Notes: generated by a model not told the origin, from the letters alone. Positions 6,747-14,248 are shown, numbered from the stretch's first letter. The stretch is DNA of 18,619 nucleotides from an uncultured Erysipelotrichales bacterium (GCA_910586805.1 CAJUJC010000033.1:1-18619), one strand, 5' to 3'. Program-made: numbers and translations.

Positions 6747-7733
6747 ATGAACAAGAAATATATTATTATAGGCACTGTTGTCGCATTGATTATTGGTGGT
6801 TTTTGCTTTTTTAAATTCAAGTCAAGATCACTCAAACAAGCTTTGAAAGATGCAAAGGAATATACAAGCTATGAGTTGGTTTGTCAAATGGAAATGTTAG
6901 AAAATGATGAATTAAAAACATATCAGGTGACTTCACATTATGCATCTATTGATAAGCAAGATTATTATAAAGTAGAATTATATGATAAATCATTAAATCA
7001 GGCACAAGTAATTGTTAAAAATGATAAAGGTGTTTTTGTATTAACACCATCTTTAAATCAGGCATTTCAATTTCAAAGCGAATGGCCAAATAATTCACCA
7101 AAACCATACATCTATCAATCACTATTAACATTTTTAGAAGATAATAAAAATGAAAAAGTTAAAGATGGTTATATCGTTACTGGTGAAATGAAATATGACA
7201 ATGATGATCGTGTCAAATCCCAAGAAGTTAAATTTGATAAAAACTTAAATCCAATGTATGTTAATGTATATAATGGTGATGGAGTAGAAGTTATTCAATT
7301 AACTATCTCATCTTTTAAACCAAATCAAAAGATAGATAAACAGGCATTCCAACAAGAAACAATTATGAAAGAAAGCCAAAATCAATATAAACAAACAACA
7401 TCTTCTTTACCACTTTATCCAGTCGCTTTAATGGGCTCTACATTACAAAATGAAAAAGTTTCAACAATTGATGATACAACAAATCATATCTTAAAATTTA
7501 CTGGAGAAAAATCATTTACTATTGTAGAAAGTTCAGCTTCTTCAAAAGAGACAATGAATGTTGTTAAAGTCAATAGTGAAATGATTGATTTATTAGATGG
7601 CTTTGCATATATCGAAGATAATCAAATGACATATGTATCATCAGGGGTTGTATGTTCATTATATTCTAATGATCTTACAAAAGAAGAAATGCTTTCTGTT
7701 TTAACAAGTATGCAATCATCAAATGTCAAATAA
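6747..7733 (+). CDS. LolA/GerS-like (YdcC-type) membrane-anchored protein
   Basis: A 328-residue extracytoplasmic protein. Residues 4-22 form a signal anchor; Cys21 is preceded by GGF, which is a poor lipobox, so lipid modification is doubtful. The rest is a beta-rich LolA-type domain: repeated strands, then FVLTPSLNQAFQFQSEWPNN, a segment that resembles clostridial GerS and Bacillus YdcC proteins. Members act in envelope or spore-coat lipoprotein function and, in GerS, in cortex modification during germination. The location directly upstream of alr matches the ydcC-alrA order I recall in Bacillus. AGGAGGAAAG precedes the ATG. The fold call is reasonable; the sporulation role is inference, since I see no other sporulation gene in the window. 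Confidence 0.7.
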   Translation: MNKKYIIIGTVVALIIGGFCFFKFKSRSLKQALKDAKEYTSYELVCQMEMLENDELKTYQVTSHYASIDKQDYYKVELYDKSLNQAQVIVKNDKGVFVLTPSLNQAFQFQSEWPNNSPKPYIYQSLLTFLEDNKNEKVKDGYIVTGEMKYDNDDRVKSQEVKFDKNLNPMYVNVYNGDGVEVIQLTISSFKPNQKIDKQAFQQETIMKESQNQYKQTTSSLPLYPVALMGSTLQNEKVSTIDDTTNHILKFTGEKSFTIVESSASSKETMNVVKVNSEMIDLLDGFAYIEDNQMTYVSSGVVCSLYSNDLTKEEMLSVLTSMQSSNVK

Positions 7734-7753
7734 GGGAATAGCTCCCTTTTTTT
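7732..7753 (+). terminator. terminator after the GerS-like gene
   Basis: A 6-bp stem AAGGGA/TCCCTT (7732-7737 with 7743-7748) with loop ATAGC, followed by a T-run. It begins inside the TAA stop codon. Confidence 0.75.
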
Positions 7754-7754
7754 C

Positions 7755-7783
7755 TTGAAAAGAAACCTTATTTAGACTATACT
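7755..7783 (+). promoter_or_regulatory. sigma-A promoter of alr
   Basis: TTGAAA (7755-7760), 17 bp, TATACT (7778-7783), placed immediately after the upstream terminator and 24 bp before the alr start. It gives alr its own transcript. Confidence 0.75.
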
Positions 7784-7806
7784 AATACGAGAAAGAGGTG
7801 TGTTTT

Positions 7807-8889
7807 ATGTTACATTATCGTGACACTTATGCAACTGTTCATTTAGATTATTTATTGCATAATGTTGAAACCCTATATCAAAAAGTAAAAAAACCTATGA
7901 TGGCTATATTAAAGGCTAATGCATATGGTCATGGATATAAAGAAGTTGCACATATTTTAAAGGATAGTCATATGATTGCTATGTTTGGTGTTGCGACTTT
8001 AAAAGAAGCAATAGATTTAAGACAAACAGGTGTGAAAAAAGATATATTGATTTTAGGAGCTATTCCTTTAGAAGATTTGGATTTAGTTATTGAAAATGAT
8101 ATTACTCTTACTGTTTATTCTAAAGAATATGCTAAGGAAATTATTTGTTTATATCATCATAATAAAACAGTGAAAGTTCACTTAAAAGTTGATTCAGGAA
8201 TGAATCGTTTAGGTTTAAAAACAAGAAAAGAATTTGAAGATGTTTATCAAATGTGTTCTCCACATATCTTTAATGTTACTGGTGTGTTTACACATTTTGC
8301 AGTCGCTGATGATTCTAGTCAAAACAAGGAATACTTTCAACAAATTAAAACTTTTGAATCTATTATTAAAGGTTATGATTTTGAATATATTCATTCACAA
8401 AATTCTGCTTCTATGATGTATCATGATGAAACTGCAACAAATATGACAAGAATTGGAATTGCAATGTATGGAGTTGATCCTTCAGGTGGTGAAAACTCTT
8501 CTTTAAAACAAGTAATGTCTTTATACACAAAAGTAGCAATGGTTAAAAAAGTGAATAAAGGTGAACATATAGGTTATGGATATACTTATCAAACAAATGA
8601 AGATGAATATATTGCAACACTTCCTATTGGTTATGCAGATGGCTTGATACGTGCAAATCAAGGAAGATATGTTGTGATTAACGGTAAAGAATATCCTATC
8701 GTTGGTCGTGTATGTATGGATCAAATGATGATCAGGGTTGATGAAACTATAAAACCACATGATTTGGTGGAAATATTTGGAGAGCATATGACACTATCAC
8801 GTATGGCTAAAGAACTTCATACAATTCCTTATGAGATTATTTGTCTAGTTAGTGAAAGAGTTGAACGTGTTTATGTAGAGAAGGAGTAA
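7807..8889 (+). CDS. alr: alanine racemase
   Basis: A 360-residue PLP-dependent alanine racemase that supplies D-alanine for peptidoglycan. The PLP lysine lies in MAILKANAYGHG (Lys36), and the second catalytic residue is the Tyr in HIGYGYTYQT of the C-terminal beta domain. KVDSGMNRLG, HSQNSAS, RIGIAMYG and GRVCMDQMM are all family signatures, and the length is normal. The frame is open to a GTG at 7798, but that GTG is part of the AAAGAGGTG ribosome-binding site, so the ATG at 7807 is the start. It has its own promoter and terminator and stands as a single-gene unit behind the GerS-like gene. Confidence 0.97.
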   Translation: MLHYRDTYATVHLDYLLHNVETLYQKVKKPMMAILKANAYGHGYKEVAHILKDSHMIAMFGVATLKEAIDLRQTGVKKDILILGAIPLEDLDLVIENDITLTVYSKEYAKEIICLYHHNKTVKVHLKVDSGMNRLGLKTRKEFEDVYQMCSPHIFNVTGVFTHFAVADDSSQNKEYFQQIKTFESIIKGYDFEYIHSQNSASMMYHDETATNMTRIGIAMYGVDPSGGENSSLKQVMSLYTKVAMVKKVNKGEHIGYGYTYQTNEDEYIATLPIGYADGLIRANQGRYVVINGKEYPIVGRVCMDQMMIRVDETIKPHDLVEIFGEHMTLSRMAKELHTIPYEIICLVSERVERVYVEKE

Positions 8890-8902
8890 ATCCTTCTTTT
8901 TT
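8879..8902 (+). terminator. terminator of alr
   Basis: A perfect 7-bp stem AGAAGGA/TCCTTCT (8879-8885 with 8891-8897, loop GTAAA) followed by TTTTT. The alr stop codon lies in the loop region. Confidence 0.85.
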
Positions 8903-8912
8903 GTATGAAAAA

Positions 8913-8936
8913 AATGTATGAGAAGACTCATACATT
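8913..8936 (-). terminator. terminator of the thioredoxin-fold gene
   Basis: A perfect 10-bp stem (8913-8922 with 8927-8936, loop AAGA). Read on the minus strand it is followed by TTTTTTC. It is separate from the alr terminator. Confidence 0.85.
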
Positions 8937-9360
8937 AATAATTTTCAGTAATAAAATCAGTTAAATTATAATATGATAAAGGTTGTTCTTTTTTTGCAGC
9001 TACTTTTCCATCTTTGATAACCAATGTTGTTGGATATGTAACATTCATATCAAATGTTTTTTTCACATAGTCATCAAATTTATTGTTTTCATTTTTATCT
9101 ACAAAATAAACTGGAATATTTCTGTTATCAGTTGTAAATTGCGTTAAAATATCTTGATAAGCAATTGTTGTGTTATTTGTTGAATCTCCTAACACCACAA
9201 CAAAATCTTCTTTTTCTTCTATCATTTGTGTAAGCTTTGTTTCATTGATTGTAGAAAAATCTTTAAATGTGAAATATCTATAAGTGAATAATCCAATAAA
9301 TATAATGAGCACAATTCCAAAAATACTGATTTCCTTTGAAATTTTTTTTATCAAGTTCAT
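8935..9360 (-). CDS. membrane-anchored thioredoxin-fold protein without active-site cysteines
   Basis: A 141-residue protein with one N-terminal membrane anchor (about residues 12-29, IFGIVLIIFIGLFTYRYF), so the rest should face outside. The outer domain follows a thioredoxin pattern: strand FVVVLGD, helix, strand IPVYFVD, helix, then VTYPTTLVIKDGKVA with the cis-proline. At the position of CxxC it has STNN, and there is no cysteine anywhere, so it cannot do disulfide exchange. It resembles the bacteriocin-transport-accessory type of small thioredoxin-like proteins. An AGGAGGG site precedes the ATG. It diverges from ridA. A binding or chaperone role is a guess. Confidence 0.75.
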   Translation of the reverse strand: MNLIKKISKEISIFGIVLIIFIGLFTYRYFTFKDFSTINETKLTQMIEEKEDFVVVLGDSTNNTTIAYQDILTQFTTDNRNIPVYFVDKNENNKFDDYVKKTFDMNVTYPTTLVIKDGKVAAKKEQPLSYYNLTDFITENY

Positions 9361-9381
9361 ATTTTCCCTCCTAATATCTAT

Positions 9382-9409
9382 ATTTTACACTATTATATCG
9401 ATAAATCAA
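9382..9409 (-). promoter_or_regulatory. possible promoter of the thioredoxin-fold gene
   Basis: On the minus strand TTGATT (9404-9409) and TAAAAT (9382-9387) are 16 bp apart, ahead of the AGGAGGG site. A second TATAAT-like box lies between them, so the exact element is uncertain. Confidence 0.4.
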
Positions 9410-9430
9410 TCTTAATATTATGTGAAAATG

Positions 9431-9460
9431 TTGAATAAATTATAAAACATTTGATATAAT
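9431..9460 (+). promoter_or_regulatory. sigma-A promoter of ridA
   Basis: TTGAAT (9431-9436), 18 bp, perfect TATAAT (9455-9460), 21 bp before the ridA ATG. Confidence 0.75.
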
Positions 9461-9481
9461 GAAGTCAAGGAGGAATAAAAA

Positions 9482-9856
9482 ATGAAAAATGTTATAAAAA
9501 CTGATAAAGCACCAGGTGCTATTGGACCATATAGTCAAGGCGTTGATGTGGGAAATATGATATTCTTTTCAGGGCAAATTCCATTAAATCCATTAACAGG
9601 AGAAATGCCTGAAGGAATTGAAGCACAAACAAGACAAGCGTTGGATAATGTGAAAGGGTTACTTGAAAGTCAGAATCTTGATTTTTCAAACGTTGTGAAA
9701 ACAACTGTTTTTTTAGATAACATGAATGATTTCAATACAGTGAATGATATTTATGCTGAATATTTTGTTGAGCCATATCCTGCAAGAAGTGCTGTTGAGG
9801 TTGCTAAACTTCCTAGAGGGGCTCTTATTGAGGTAGAAGTTATTGTCGTTAAATAA
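9482..9856 (+). CDS. ridA: RidA family reactive-intermediate deaminase
   Basis: A 124-residue member of the Rid (YjgF/YER057c/UK114) family, trimeric enzymes that hydrolyse reactive enamine/imine intermediates released by PLP enzymes such as threonine dehydratase. The family pattern is complete: APGAIGPYSQGV near the N-terminus, FFSGQIPLNP, the helix TRQALDNVKGLL, VVKTTVFLDNMNDF, and the C-terminal PARSAVEVAKLPRGALIEVE, whose Arg in PARS is the conserved substrate-carboxylate binder. A strong AAGGAGG site and a good promoter precede it. The last 14 bases overlap the next gene, so the two are probably translated from one message. Confidence 0.95.
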   Translation: MKNVIKTDKAPGAIGPYSQGVDVGNMIFFSGQIPLNPLTGEMPEGIEAQTRQALDNVKGLLESQNLDFSNVVKTTVFLDNMNDFNTVNDIYAEYFVEPYPARSAVEVAKLPRGALIEVEVIVVK

Positions 9857-10190
9857 TCAAACTATTATATTTGTAGAAAAAAAGTATAAATATCTATGCT
9901 TTTATTATGCTGATGGACATTATGAAATGAAAGTTGAAGATATTAAAAGTTTTATGCCTAAAAAGAAAAAAGGATATAAAAATCCTATACATATTGGTGA
10001 GTATCAATTATATCCTACAAGAAATATCCATGATGTCAATTGTCAATGGATTAATTTGCAATTGTATGAAGAAGAAAATGATTATCTTAATTATTTAATC
10101 AAGAAGAAGTGTTTAGAAAAGTATGTTTGGAAAATGTATATAAAATATAAGGAAAAACATTTTACGAATATGAAAAGCCGTTTTGAATAA
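9843..10190 (+). CDS. small ComK-like protein
   Basis: A 115-residue, very basic protein. The central part, NPIHIGEYQLYPTRNIHDV followed by NCQWINLQ, resembles the PI...LFPT......CxWI core of ComK, the competence transcription factor of Bacillus, and the Lys/Arg-rich C-terminal helix region also fits. It is clearly shorter than ComK (about 190 residues) and lacks the usual SC..FG.SYxGR segment, so this is a distant call. The start is probably TTG at 9843: GAGGT (9830-9834) is placed correctly, and no ATG exists near the N-terminus. It overlaps ridA by 14 bp. If not ComK-like, it is an unknown small basic protein. Confidence 0.6.
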   Translation: MSLNNQTIIFVEKKYKYLCFYYADGHYEMKVEDIKSFMPKKKKGYKNPIHIGEYQLYPTRNIHDVNCQWINLQLYEEENDYLNYLIKKKCLEKYVWKMYIKYKEKHFTNMKSRFE

Positions 10191-10198
10191 CGGCTTTT
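10173..10198. terminator. bidirectional terminator between the ComK-like gene and uppP
   Basis: A perfect 10-bp stem (10173-10182 with 10189-10198, loop TTGAAT), GC-rich in its middle and flanked by A and T runs. It contains the stop codon of the ComK-like gene and touches that of uppP. Confidence 0.9.
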
Positions 10199-11037
10199 TA
10201 AAGTACAAGTAATGCACAAAGTCCCATGATAAAACAATAGATAGAAAACACATTCATCTTTCTTTTGTTTAAAAATGCAAATAATAGATGTAATGCAAAA
10301 TATGTAACGACTCCACTTACAATAAAAGCAATAAAATAAGGTAACCATAATGTTGCAAGAGTTGGACTTGCGACAAAATCTTTTAGTTTTAAAATAATTG
10401 CTCCAAAACTTACAGGCATAAACATAAAGAAAGAAAAATCTCTAGCAGCTTGTTGTTCTAAACCTCCAAGCATACCTCCAGTAATTGTTGAGCCACTTCT
10501 TGAAATACCAGGAAGTAAAGCAACAAGTTGGAAACATCCCATGCGTAATGCATCCCATAAATTTAAGTTTTTTGTTTTTCTTTTTCCTTTATAACCATAA
10601 ACATGGATAATCATTAAGAAAATAGAAGTTATTAATAATGTACAACCAACAAGTTTGACATTAGAAAAAGCTGTTTCTATATAATCATTAAACAATACAC
10701 CACCAATTGCTGCAGGAATAGTCGCAACGATGATCAACATACAATATCTAAAATCAGGTAGTGTTTGCTTTCTTTTTTGATCATTAAACATATATGTAAA
10801 AAATGATGTTAATAATCGAATAATATCTTTTCTATAATAAAACATAATTGCAACCAAAGAGCCTGTGTTAACTAAAACTTCAAAAGTAATATCAGTGGAA
10901 GGAAAAAACCATCCAAACTTTTCAAAAATACTTTTAAAGATAACCAAATGTCCACTGCTTGAAATAGGAATAGGTTCACTAAATCCTTGGATTGCTCCAA
11001 GTATTGCATAGACCAAGATATTTTGTATCATCTCCAT
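10198..11037 (-). CDS. uppP: undecaprenyl-diphosphate phosphatase
   Basis: A 279-residue integral membrane enzyme (BacA/UppP) that dephosphorylates undecaprenyl pyrophosphate so the lipid carrier can be reused in cell-wall synthesis; high levels give bacitracin resistance. The first conserved region, AIQGFSEPIPISSSGHL (residues 15-31), has the Glu and His of the active site, and the second, PGISRSGSTITGG, has the catalytic Arg. The remainder is a set of hydrophobic helices of normal number and length. The canonical TEFLP is SEPIP here, a mild variation that keeps the Glu. GAGGTGA precedes the ATG. It is a single-gene unit convergent with the ridA pair. Confidence 0.95.
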   Translation of the reverse strand: MEMIQNILVYAILGAIQGFSEPIPISSSGHLVIFKSIFEKFGWFFPSTDITFEVLVNTGSLVAIMFYYRKDIIRLLTSFFTYMFNDQKRKQTLPDFRYCMLIIVATIPAAIGGVLFNDYIETAFSNVKLVGCTLLITSIFLMIIHVYGYKGKRKTKNLNLWDALRMGCFQLVALLPGISRSGSTITGGMLGGLEQQAARDFSFFMFMPVSFGAIILKLKDFVASPTLATLWLPYFIAFIVSGVVTYFALHLLFAFLNKRKMNVFSIYCFIMGLCALLVL

Positions 11038-11145
11038 AAAATCACCTCTTTTTTTATTATAGTATAAAAATGAAAAAAATAATATAAAGAATTATAATTA
11101 AGACTATTTTAGGTATACTAAACATATGTTTAATAGGGGGTTATT

Positions 11146-11712
11146 ATGTTTTTGGTTAATTTTGTATATGATGATGAGGAACTTTTAGAACCTTATGAAT
11201 GGCAGGAAGATGATAATTTTGAAGAATTTATATCACTTCCTTTGTATCATGTTACCTATGAACAATTACATGATTTTATGTATGGAAAATTATGTATTGA
11301 AAATGTATTTAATGATATGTTTATTGTAGGTGATGGATGTTATATGTGTGTTATTGCATTAAAAGAAAATTGTATTTATAAAAGAGGAACATTATCTTTT
11401 GAAACAAGAGAAAAATTAAATAAAAGAATACAAAAACTTCCTGTTCATATATTTCAATATCGTATTTTAGAAGAAGCATATGAAAAAGAATTTGGTCTAA
11501 CAAGGGAAGAGAGAATGAAAAAGCTATGTTTGGAAGAAGTCATTGATGAGATATTTGTAGTCCATTATGATTTATTTGTTGATATTTGTCATCAATGTCA
11601 TATTTATGAAGAAGAAGCAAGTGAACAATATCTAGCTTTAAAAAATAAAATAGAGAAAGGATTTACCTCTCTCCATCAGTTATTGTATAAGGAATTGGTT
11701 CAAAAGAGATAG
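11146..11712 (+). CDS. YjbA/DUF3603-like protein
   Basis: A 188-residue acidic soluble protein. Two parts recall Bacillus YjbA (DUF3603): the N-terminal PYEWQEDDNFEEFISLPLYH followed by VTYEQLHDFM, and GLTREERMKKLCLEEVIDEI in the middle of the protein. It is shorter than the roughly 250 residues I expect for the Bacillus protein, mainly between those blocks and at the C-terminus. In B. subtilis yjbA lies beside trpS, as this gene does here, which supports the assignment. The function of the family is unknown. The start codon follows AGGGGG with normal spacing. The assignment rests on remembered sequence similarity and gene order, so it should be treated as likely rather than proven. Confidence 0.7.
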   Translation: MFLVNFVYDDEELLEPYEWQEDDNFEEFISLPLYHVTYEQLHDFMYGKLCIENVFNDMFIVGDGCYMCVIALKENCIYKRGTLSFETREKLNKRIQKLPVHIFQYRILEEAYEKEFGLTREERMKKLCLEEVIDEIFVVHYDLFVDICHQCHIYEEEASEQYLALKNKIEKGFTSLHQLLYKELVQKR

Positions 11713-11724
11713 TTTATCTCTTTT
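11702..11724. terminator. bidirectional terminator between the YjbA-like gene and trpS
   Basis: A perfect 10-bp stem AAAAGAGATA/TATCTCTTTT (11702-11711 with 11715-11724) with a 3-base loop. The stop codons of both convergent genes lie within it. Confidence 0.85.
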
Positions 11725-12703
11725 TTATTGTAATTCCTATTTTTCTTTCCACTTTTGCAAGTTTTTTTCTTGCAACAAATCTTGCTTTTTGAGCACCAGC
11801 TTCTAAAATATCATCTAAATAACTTCCTGTTGTAATTTCTTTGTAACGTGTTTGAATTTTTTCTAATTCACTACCAACAATTTCAGCTAAATCATTTTTA
11901 AATTCACCATAACCTTTACCTACATATTGTTGTTCAATATCTTCAATTGTACGATTTGTAAGTGTTGAATAAATTTCTAATAGATTAGAAATACCTGGCT
12001 TATTGATAGGATCAAAATGAACATAGCTTTCACTATCTGTTACAGCTGATTTAATCTTCTTTTTAGATACATTGATATCATCTAAGATATAAATACATCC
12101 TTTGCTTGTTTCTTCAGACTTAGACATTTTCTTTGTAGGATTTTGTAAGTCCATAATTCTTCCACCAACCTTAGCAACCAAAGGTTCTGGAATTTTAAAT
12201 GTTTCACTATAACGAGAGTTAAATCTCTCAGCAATATCTCTACATAATTCAACATGTTGTTTTTGATCCTCTCCTACTGGTACATAATCAGGATCATACA
12301 TTAAAATATCAGCGTTCATTAATGATGGATAATTAAAAATTCCAGCTCCAATCACTTCACCTTTAGCGACTTTATCTTTGTATTGAGTCATACGAGATAA
12401 TTCTCCCATAGAAGCTAGGCATCCTAAATACCAACCAAGTTGTGCATGTTCTAAAACATCTGATTGTAAGAATAGTGTAACTTTGTTGGGATCTAGCCCA
12501 GCAGCAATATACAATGCAATTAAATCTTTTGTATTTTTTCTTAATTCAGCAGGTTGTTGATAAATTGTCATAGAGTGTAAATTTGCAACAAAAATAAACA
12601 TTTCATACTCATCTTGATAAGAAACAAATGGTCTAATAGCACCAATATAATTTCCTAAAGTTACACGTCCTGTTGGTTTGATTCCACTTAACATTCTTTT
12701 CAT
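11714..12703 (-). CDS. trpS: tryptophanyl-tRNA synthetase
   Basis: A 329-residue class I tryptophanyl-tRNA synthetase, which charges tRNA-Trp with tryptophan. The HIGH-equivalent motif is PTGRVTLGNYIGA (residues 10-22), and KMSKS is intact at 192-196. LFLQSDVLEHAQLGWYL, LSRMTQYKDK, FNYPSLMNADILMYD and PVGEDQKQHVEL are hallmark TrpS stretches. The length matches the standard bacterial enzyme. The ATG follows AAAGGAGGAATT. Expression is expected to be controlled by the tryptophan T-box in the leader immediately upstream, so the gene is turned on when uncharged tRNA-Trp accumulates. Confidence 0.97.
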   Translation of the reverse strand: MKRMLSGIKPTGRVTLGNYIGAIRPFVSYQDEYEMFIFVANLHSMTIYQQPAELRKNTKDLIALYIAAGLDPNKVTLFLQSDVLEHAQLGWYLGCLASMGELSRMTQYKDKVAKGEVIGAGIFNYPSLMNADILMYDPDYVPVGEDQKQHVELCRDIAERFNSRYSETFKIPEPLVAKVGGRIMDLQNPTKKMSKSEETSKGCIYILDDINVSKKKIKSAVTDSESYVHFDPINKPGISNLLEIYSTLTNRTIEDIEQQYVGKGYGEFKNDLAEIVGSELEKIQTRYKEITTGSYLDDILEAGAQKARFVARKKLAKVERKIGITIKKR

Positions 12704-12722
12704 AATAATTCCTCCTTTAAAT

Positions 12723-12945
12723 AAAAAAACGTCCTTACAAAAGGACGTATGATATACGCGGTACCACCTTTATTCATATCGATAGATATGCTCTTAATCT
12801 TAACGCGATGAACGATAAAAGACTCAAGCCTTTTATAACTCCAGAATCCCAATTCATTGATAGAAATGGTTTGTTTTCAGCATCCACAAACTCTCTATTT
12901 TCATTAACTAACAATTACTTTATTCCTTCTTTGTCTTTAGTGTTA
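12723..12945 (-). promoter_or_regulatory. tryptophan T-box riboswitch leader of trpS
   Basis: On the minus strand the leader contains the T-box sequence AAGGTGGTACCGCG (12757-12770), which forms the antiterminator and pairs with the tRNA acceptor end. It is followed by a terminator hairpin, ACGTCCTT/AAGGACGT (12729-12748), with a run of T. In the Stem I part the specifier triplet is read as TGG (12849-12851) within GAATTGGGATTC, the tryptophan codon, which matches trpS. Other Stem I landmarks (GGATGCTGAAAA) are visible. The leader is about 220 nt long and sits between the promoter and the trpS ribosome-binding site. Binding of uncharged tRNA-Trp should prevent termination. Confidence 0.95.
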
Positions 12946-12973
12946 TTATAAAGTTGTTAGTGTTAAAAATCAA
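12945..12973 (-). promoter_or_regulatory. sigma-A promoter of the trpS leader
   Basis: On the minus strand TTGATT (12968-12973), 17 bp, perfect TATAAT (12945-12950). This places the start of transcription shortly before T-box Stem I. Confidence 0.75.
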
Positions 12974-13040
12974 GATAATCTCAAAAAAGAATACACAAAA
13001 TATAAAAATGATGTATAATGGTGAAGTGAGGTGATGTTTT

Positions 13041-13505
13041 GTGATTAGAATTTATACTGCACCAAGTTGTGCATCATGTAGGAAAGTGAAATCATGGTTA
13101 AAGGAACATCAAATTCCATATGTTGAAAAAAATATTTTTTCAACATTACTTAGAGAAACAGAACTAAGAGAATTATTGGAACGTAGTGAGAATGGAACTG
13201 ATGATATTATTTCTCAAAGATCAAAAATTATTAAAGAGAATAAAGTGGATTTAGATGATATGTCAGTGAATGAGTTGATTCAATTTATTCGAGATAATCC
13301 TTCTATTTTAAAAAGACCAATTATTATTGATGAAAGACGTTTTCAGGTTGGTTACAATGCTGAAGAAATCAGAGCTTTTATTCCAAGAGAACTTCGTCAA
13401 TTACAAGAGTGTGAAAGCAGTGATTTTTGTCCGCAATTTACAGATATTAAAAAAGAGTATTATAAAGATAAAGAAAATGAACATTGTTTAGAAGATTGTG
13501 ATTAA
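13041..13505 (+). CDS. spx: Spx/ArsC-family global regulator with cysteine-rich tail
   Basis: A 154-residue Spx-family protein, which binds the RNA polymerase alpha C-terminal domain and redirects transcription under thiol stress. The redox switch CASC (Cys10, Cys13) follows the IRIYTAPS strand. ENGTDDIISQRSK holds the Gly needed for polymerase contact, and LKRPIIID has the Arg of the ArsC fold. Bacillus Spx is about 131 residues; this one has an extra C-terminal tail of about 25 residues with four more cysteines (124, 130, 149, 153). The start is GTG at 13041, supported by GAGGTGA ahead of it. A TATAAT at 13014-13019 may be the -10 box, but no good -35 is seen. It is separate from trpS on the other strand. 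Confidence 0.9.
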   Translation: MIRIYTAPSCASCRKVKSWLKEHQIPYVEKNIFSTLLRETELRELLERSENGTDDIISQRSKIIKENKVDLDDMSVNELIQFIRDNPSILKRPIIIDERRFQVGYNAEEIRAFIPRELRQLQECESSDFCPQFTDIKKEYYKDKENEHCLEDCD

Positions 13506-13506
13506 G

Positions 13507-13529
13507 AGATAGATTTGTCTATCTTTTTT
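13507..13529 (+). terminator. terminator of spx
   Basis: A perfect 7-bp stem AGATAGA/TCTATCT (13507-13513 with 13518-13524, loop TTTG) followed by TTTTT, directly after the stop codon. Confidence 0.8.
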
Positions 13530-13612
13530 GATGATTAATGAAATTGAACATATGATAATGTGTTTATTGTTGATGGAAAATATAATAAAAAAATGATTGA
13601 AAGTATATTCAA

Positions 13613-14191
13613 TCATGAAATCATATTTGCTTTTGCTTTTAAAACACGTTGGATTTTACTTAAACAATTTTGAGAATAAGATAAAGAATACGGTTTGATA
13701 AGTTCTAAAAAACAATAAAAACCTTCTTTTTCATTATAAACTTCAAATTCAAGTTCATAATCTTCCTGATTGAGATAAGTGCTGTGGTCTAAAGATAAAA
13801 TTCCTTCATCAAGTTGAATATCATAACGATGAGTCGTTAGAGAAAATTCATTGATGAGTTCTAAAGGATTGATATGTTCTTTTTTGAGAATATCTATAAT
13901 TTCATTAGATAGGGGTTGTTGATGAATGATTTTATCCATATCTTTTTCAGAAATCATTATATTTGTTTCTAATCGATAATGATTAATAGGTCTTTTTAAT
14001 GTCATTTCTAACTGATTATCTTTTTCTCTAATACGTAACATATATTTCTTTTTTTCAAGAAGAGGATGTGTGAAATAATGATTCGTTTGAATATAATCCT
14101 TTGTTATTTTATTTTGATAATCTTTTAAAATTGTTTCAAATACATCTTTTGTAAGTAATATTTTGTATTCTATTTCTAAATGTTCATTCAT
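13613..14191 (-). CDS. CYTH-domain protein (YjbK-like triphosphatase)
   Basis: A 192-residue CYTH protein, the fold of inorganic triphosphatases and thiamine-triphosphatase-like enzymes that bind organic or inorganic polyphosphate in a beta tunnel. The signature ExExK is EIEYK at residues 6-10; further tunnel residues appear as YMLRIREK, LEMTLKRP, ILSLDHSTY and YELEFEVYNE. The frame opens earlier, but AAAGGTGATAA directly before the ATG at 14191 and the family position of EIEYK fix this start. It corresponds in fold and neighbourhood (next to NAD kinase) to Bacillus yjbK. The physiological substrate is not known. It diverges from NAD kinase and shares a promoter region with it. Confidence 0.9.
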   Translation of the reverse strand: MNEHLEIEYKILLTKDVFETILKDYQNKITKDYIQTNHYFTHPLLEKKKYMLRIREKDNQLEMTLKRPINHYRLETNIMISEKDMDKIIHQQPLSNEIIDILKKEHINPLELINEFSLTTHRYDIQLDEGILSLDHSTYLNQEDYELEFEVYNEKEGFYCFLELIKPYSLSYSQNCLSKIQRVLKAKANMIS

Positions 14192-14207
14192 ATTTATCAC
14201 CTTTCTT

Positions 14208-14236
14208 ATTTTATCTTTTATTGAATAAAATTTCAA
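14208..14236 (-). promoter_or_regulatory. promoter of the CYTH gene
   Basis: On the minus strand TTGAAA (14231-14236), 17 bp, TAAAAT (14208-14213), 17 bp before the start codon and overlapping the promoter of the divergent NAD kinase gene. Confidence 0.6.
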
Positions 14237-14248
14237 TTCCTATATAAT
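14221..14248 (+). promoter_or_regulatory. promoter of nadK
   Basis: TTGAAT (14221-14226), 16 bp, perfect TATAAT (14243-14248), 24 bp before the ATG. Its spacer contains the -35 box of the divergent CYTH promoter. Confidence 0.7.

Noticed and set aside
8521..8787. Minus-strand open frame inside alr
   Set aside because: It is entirely within the strongly conserved alanine racemase gene and has no start signals.
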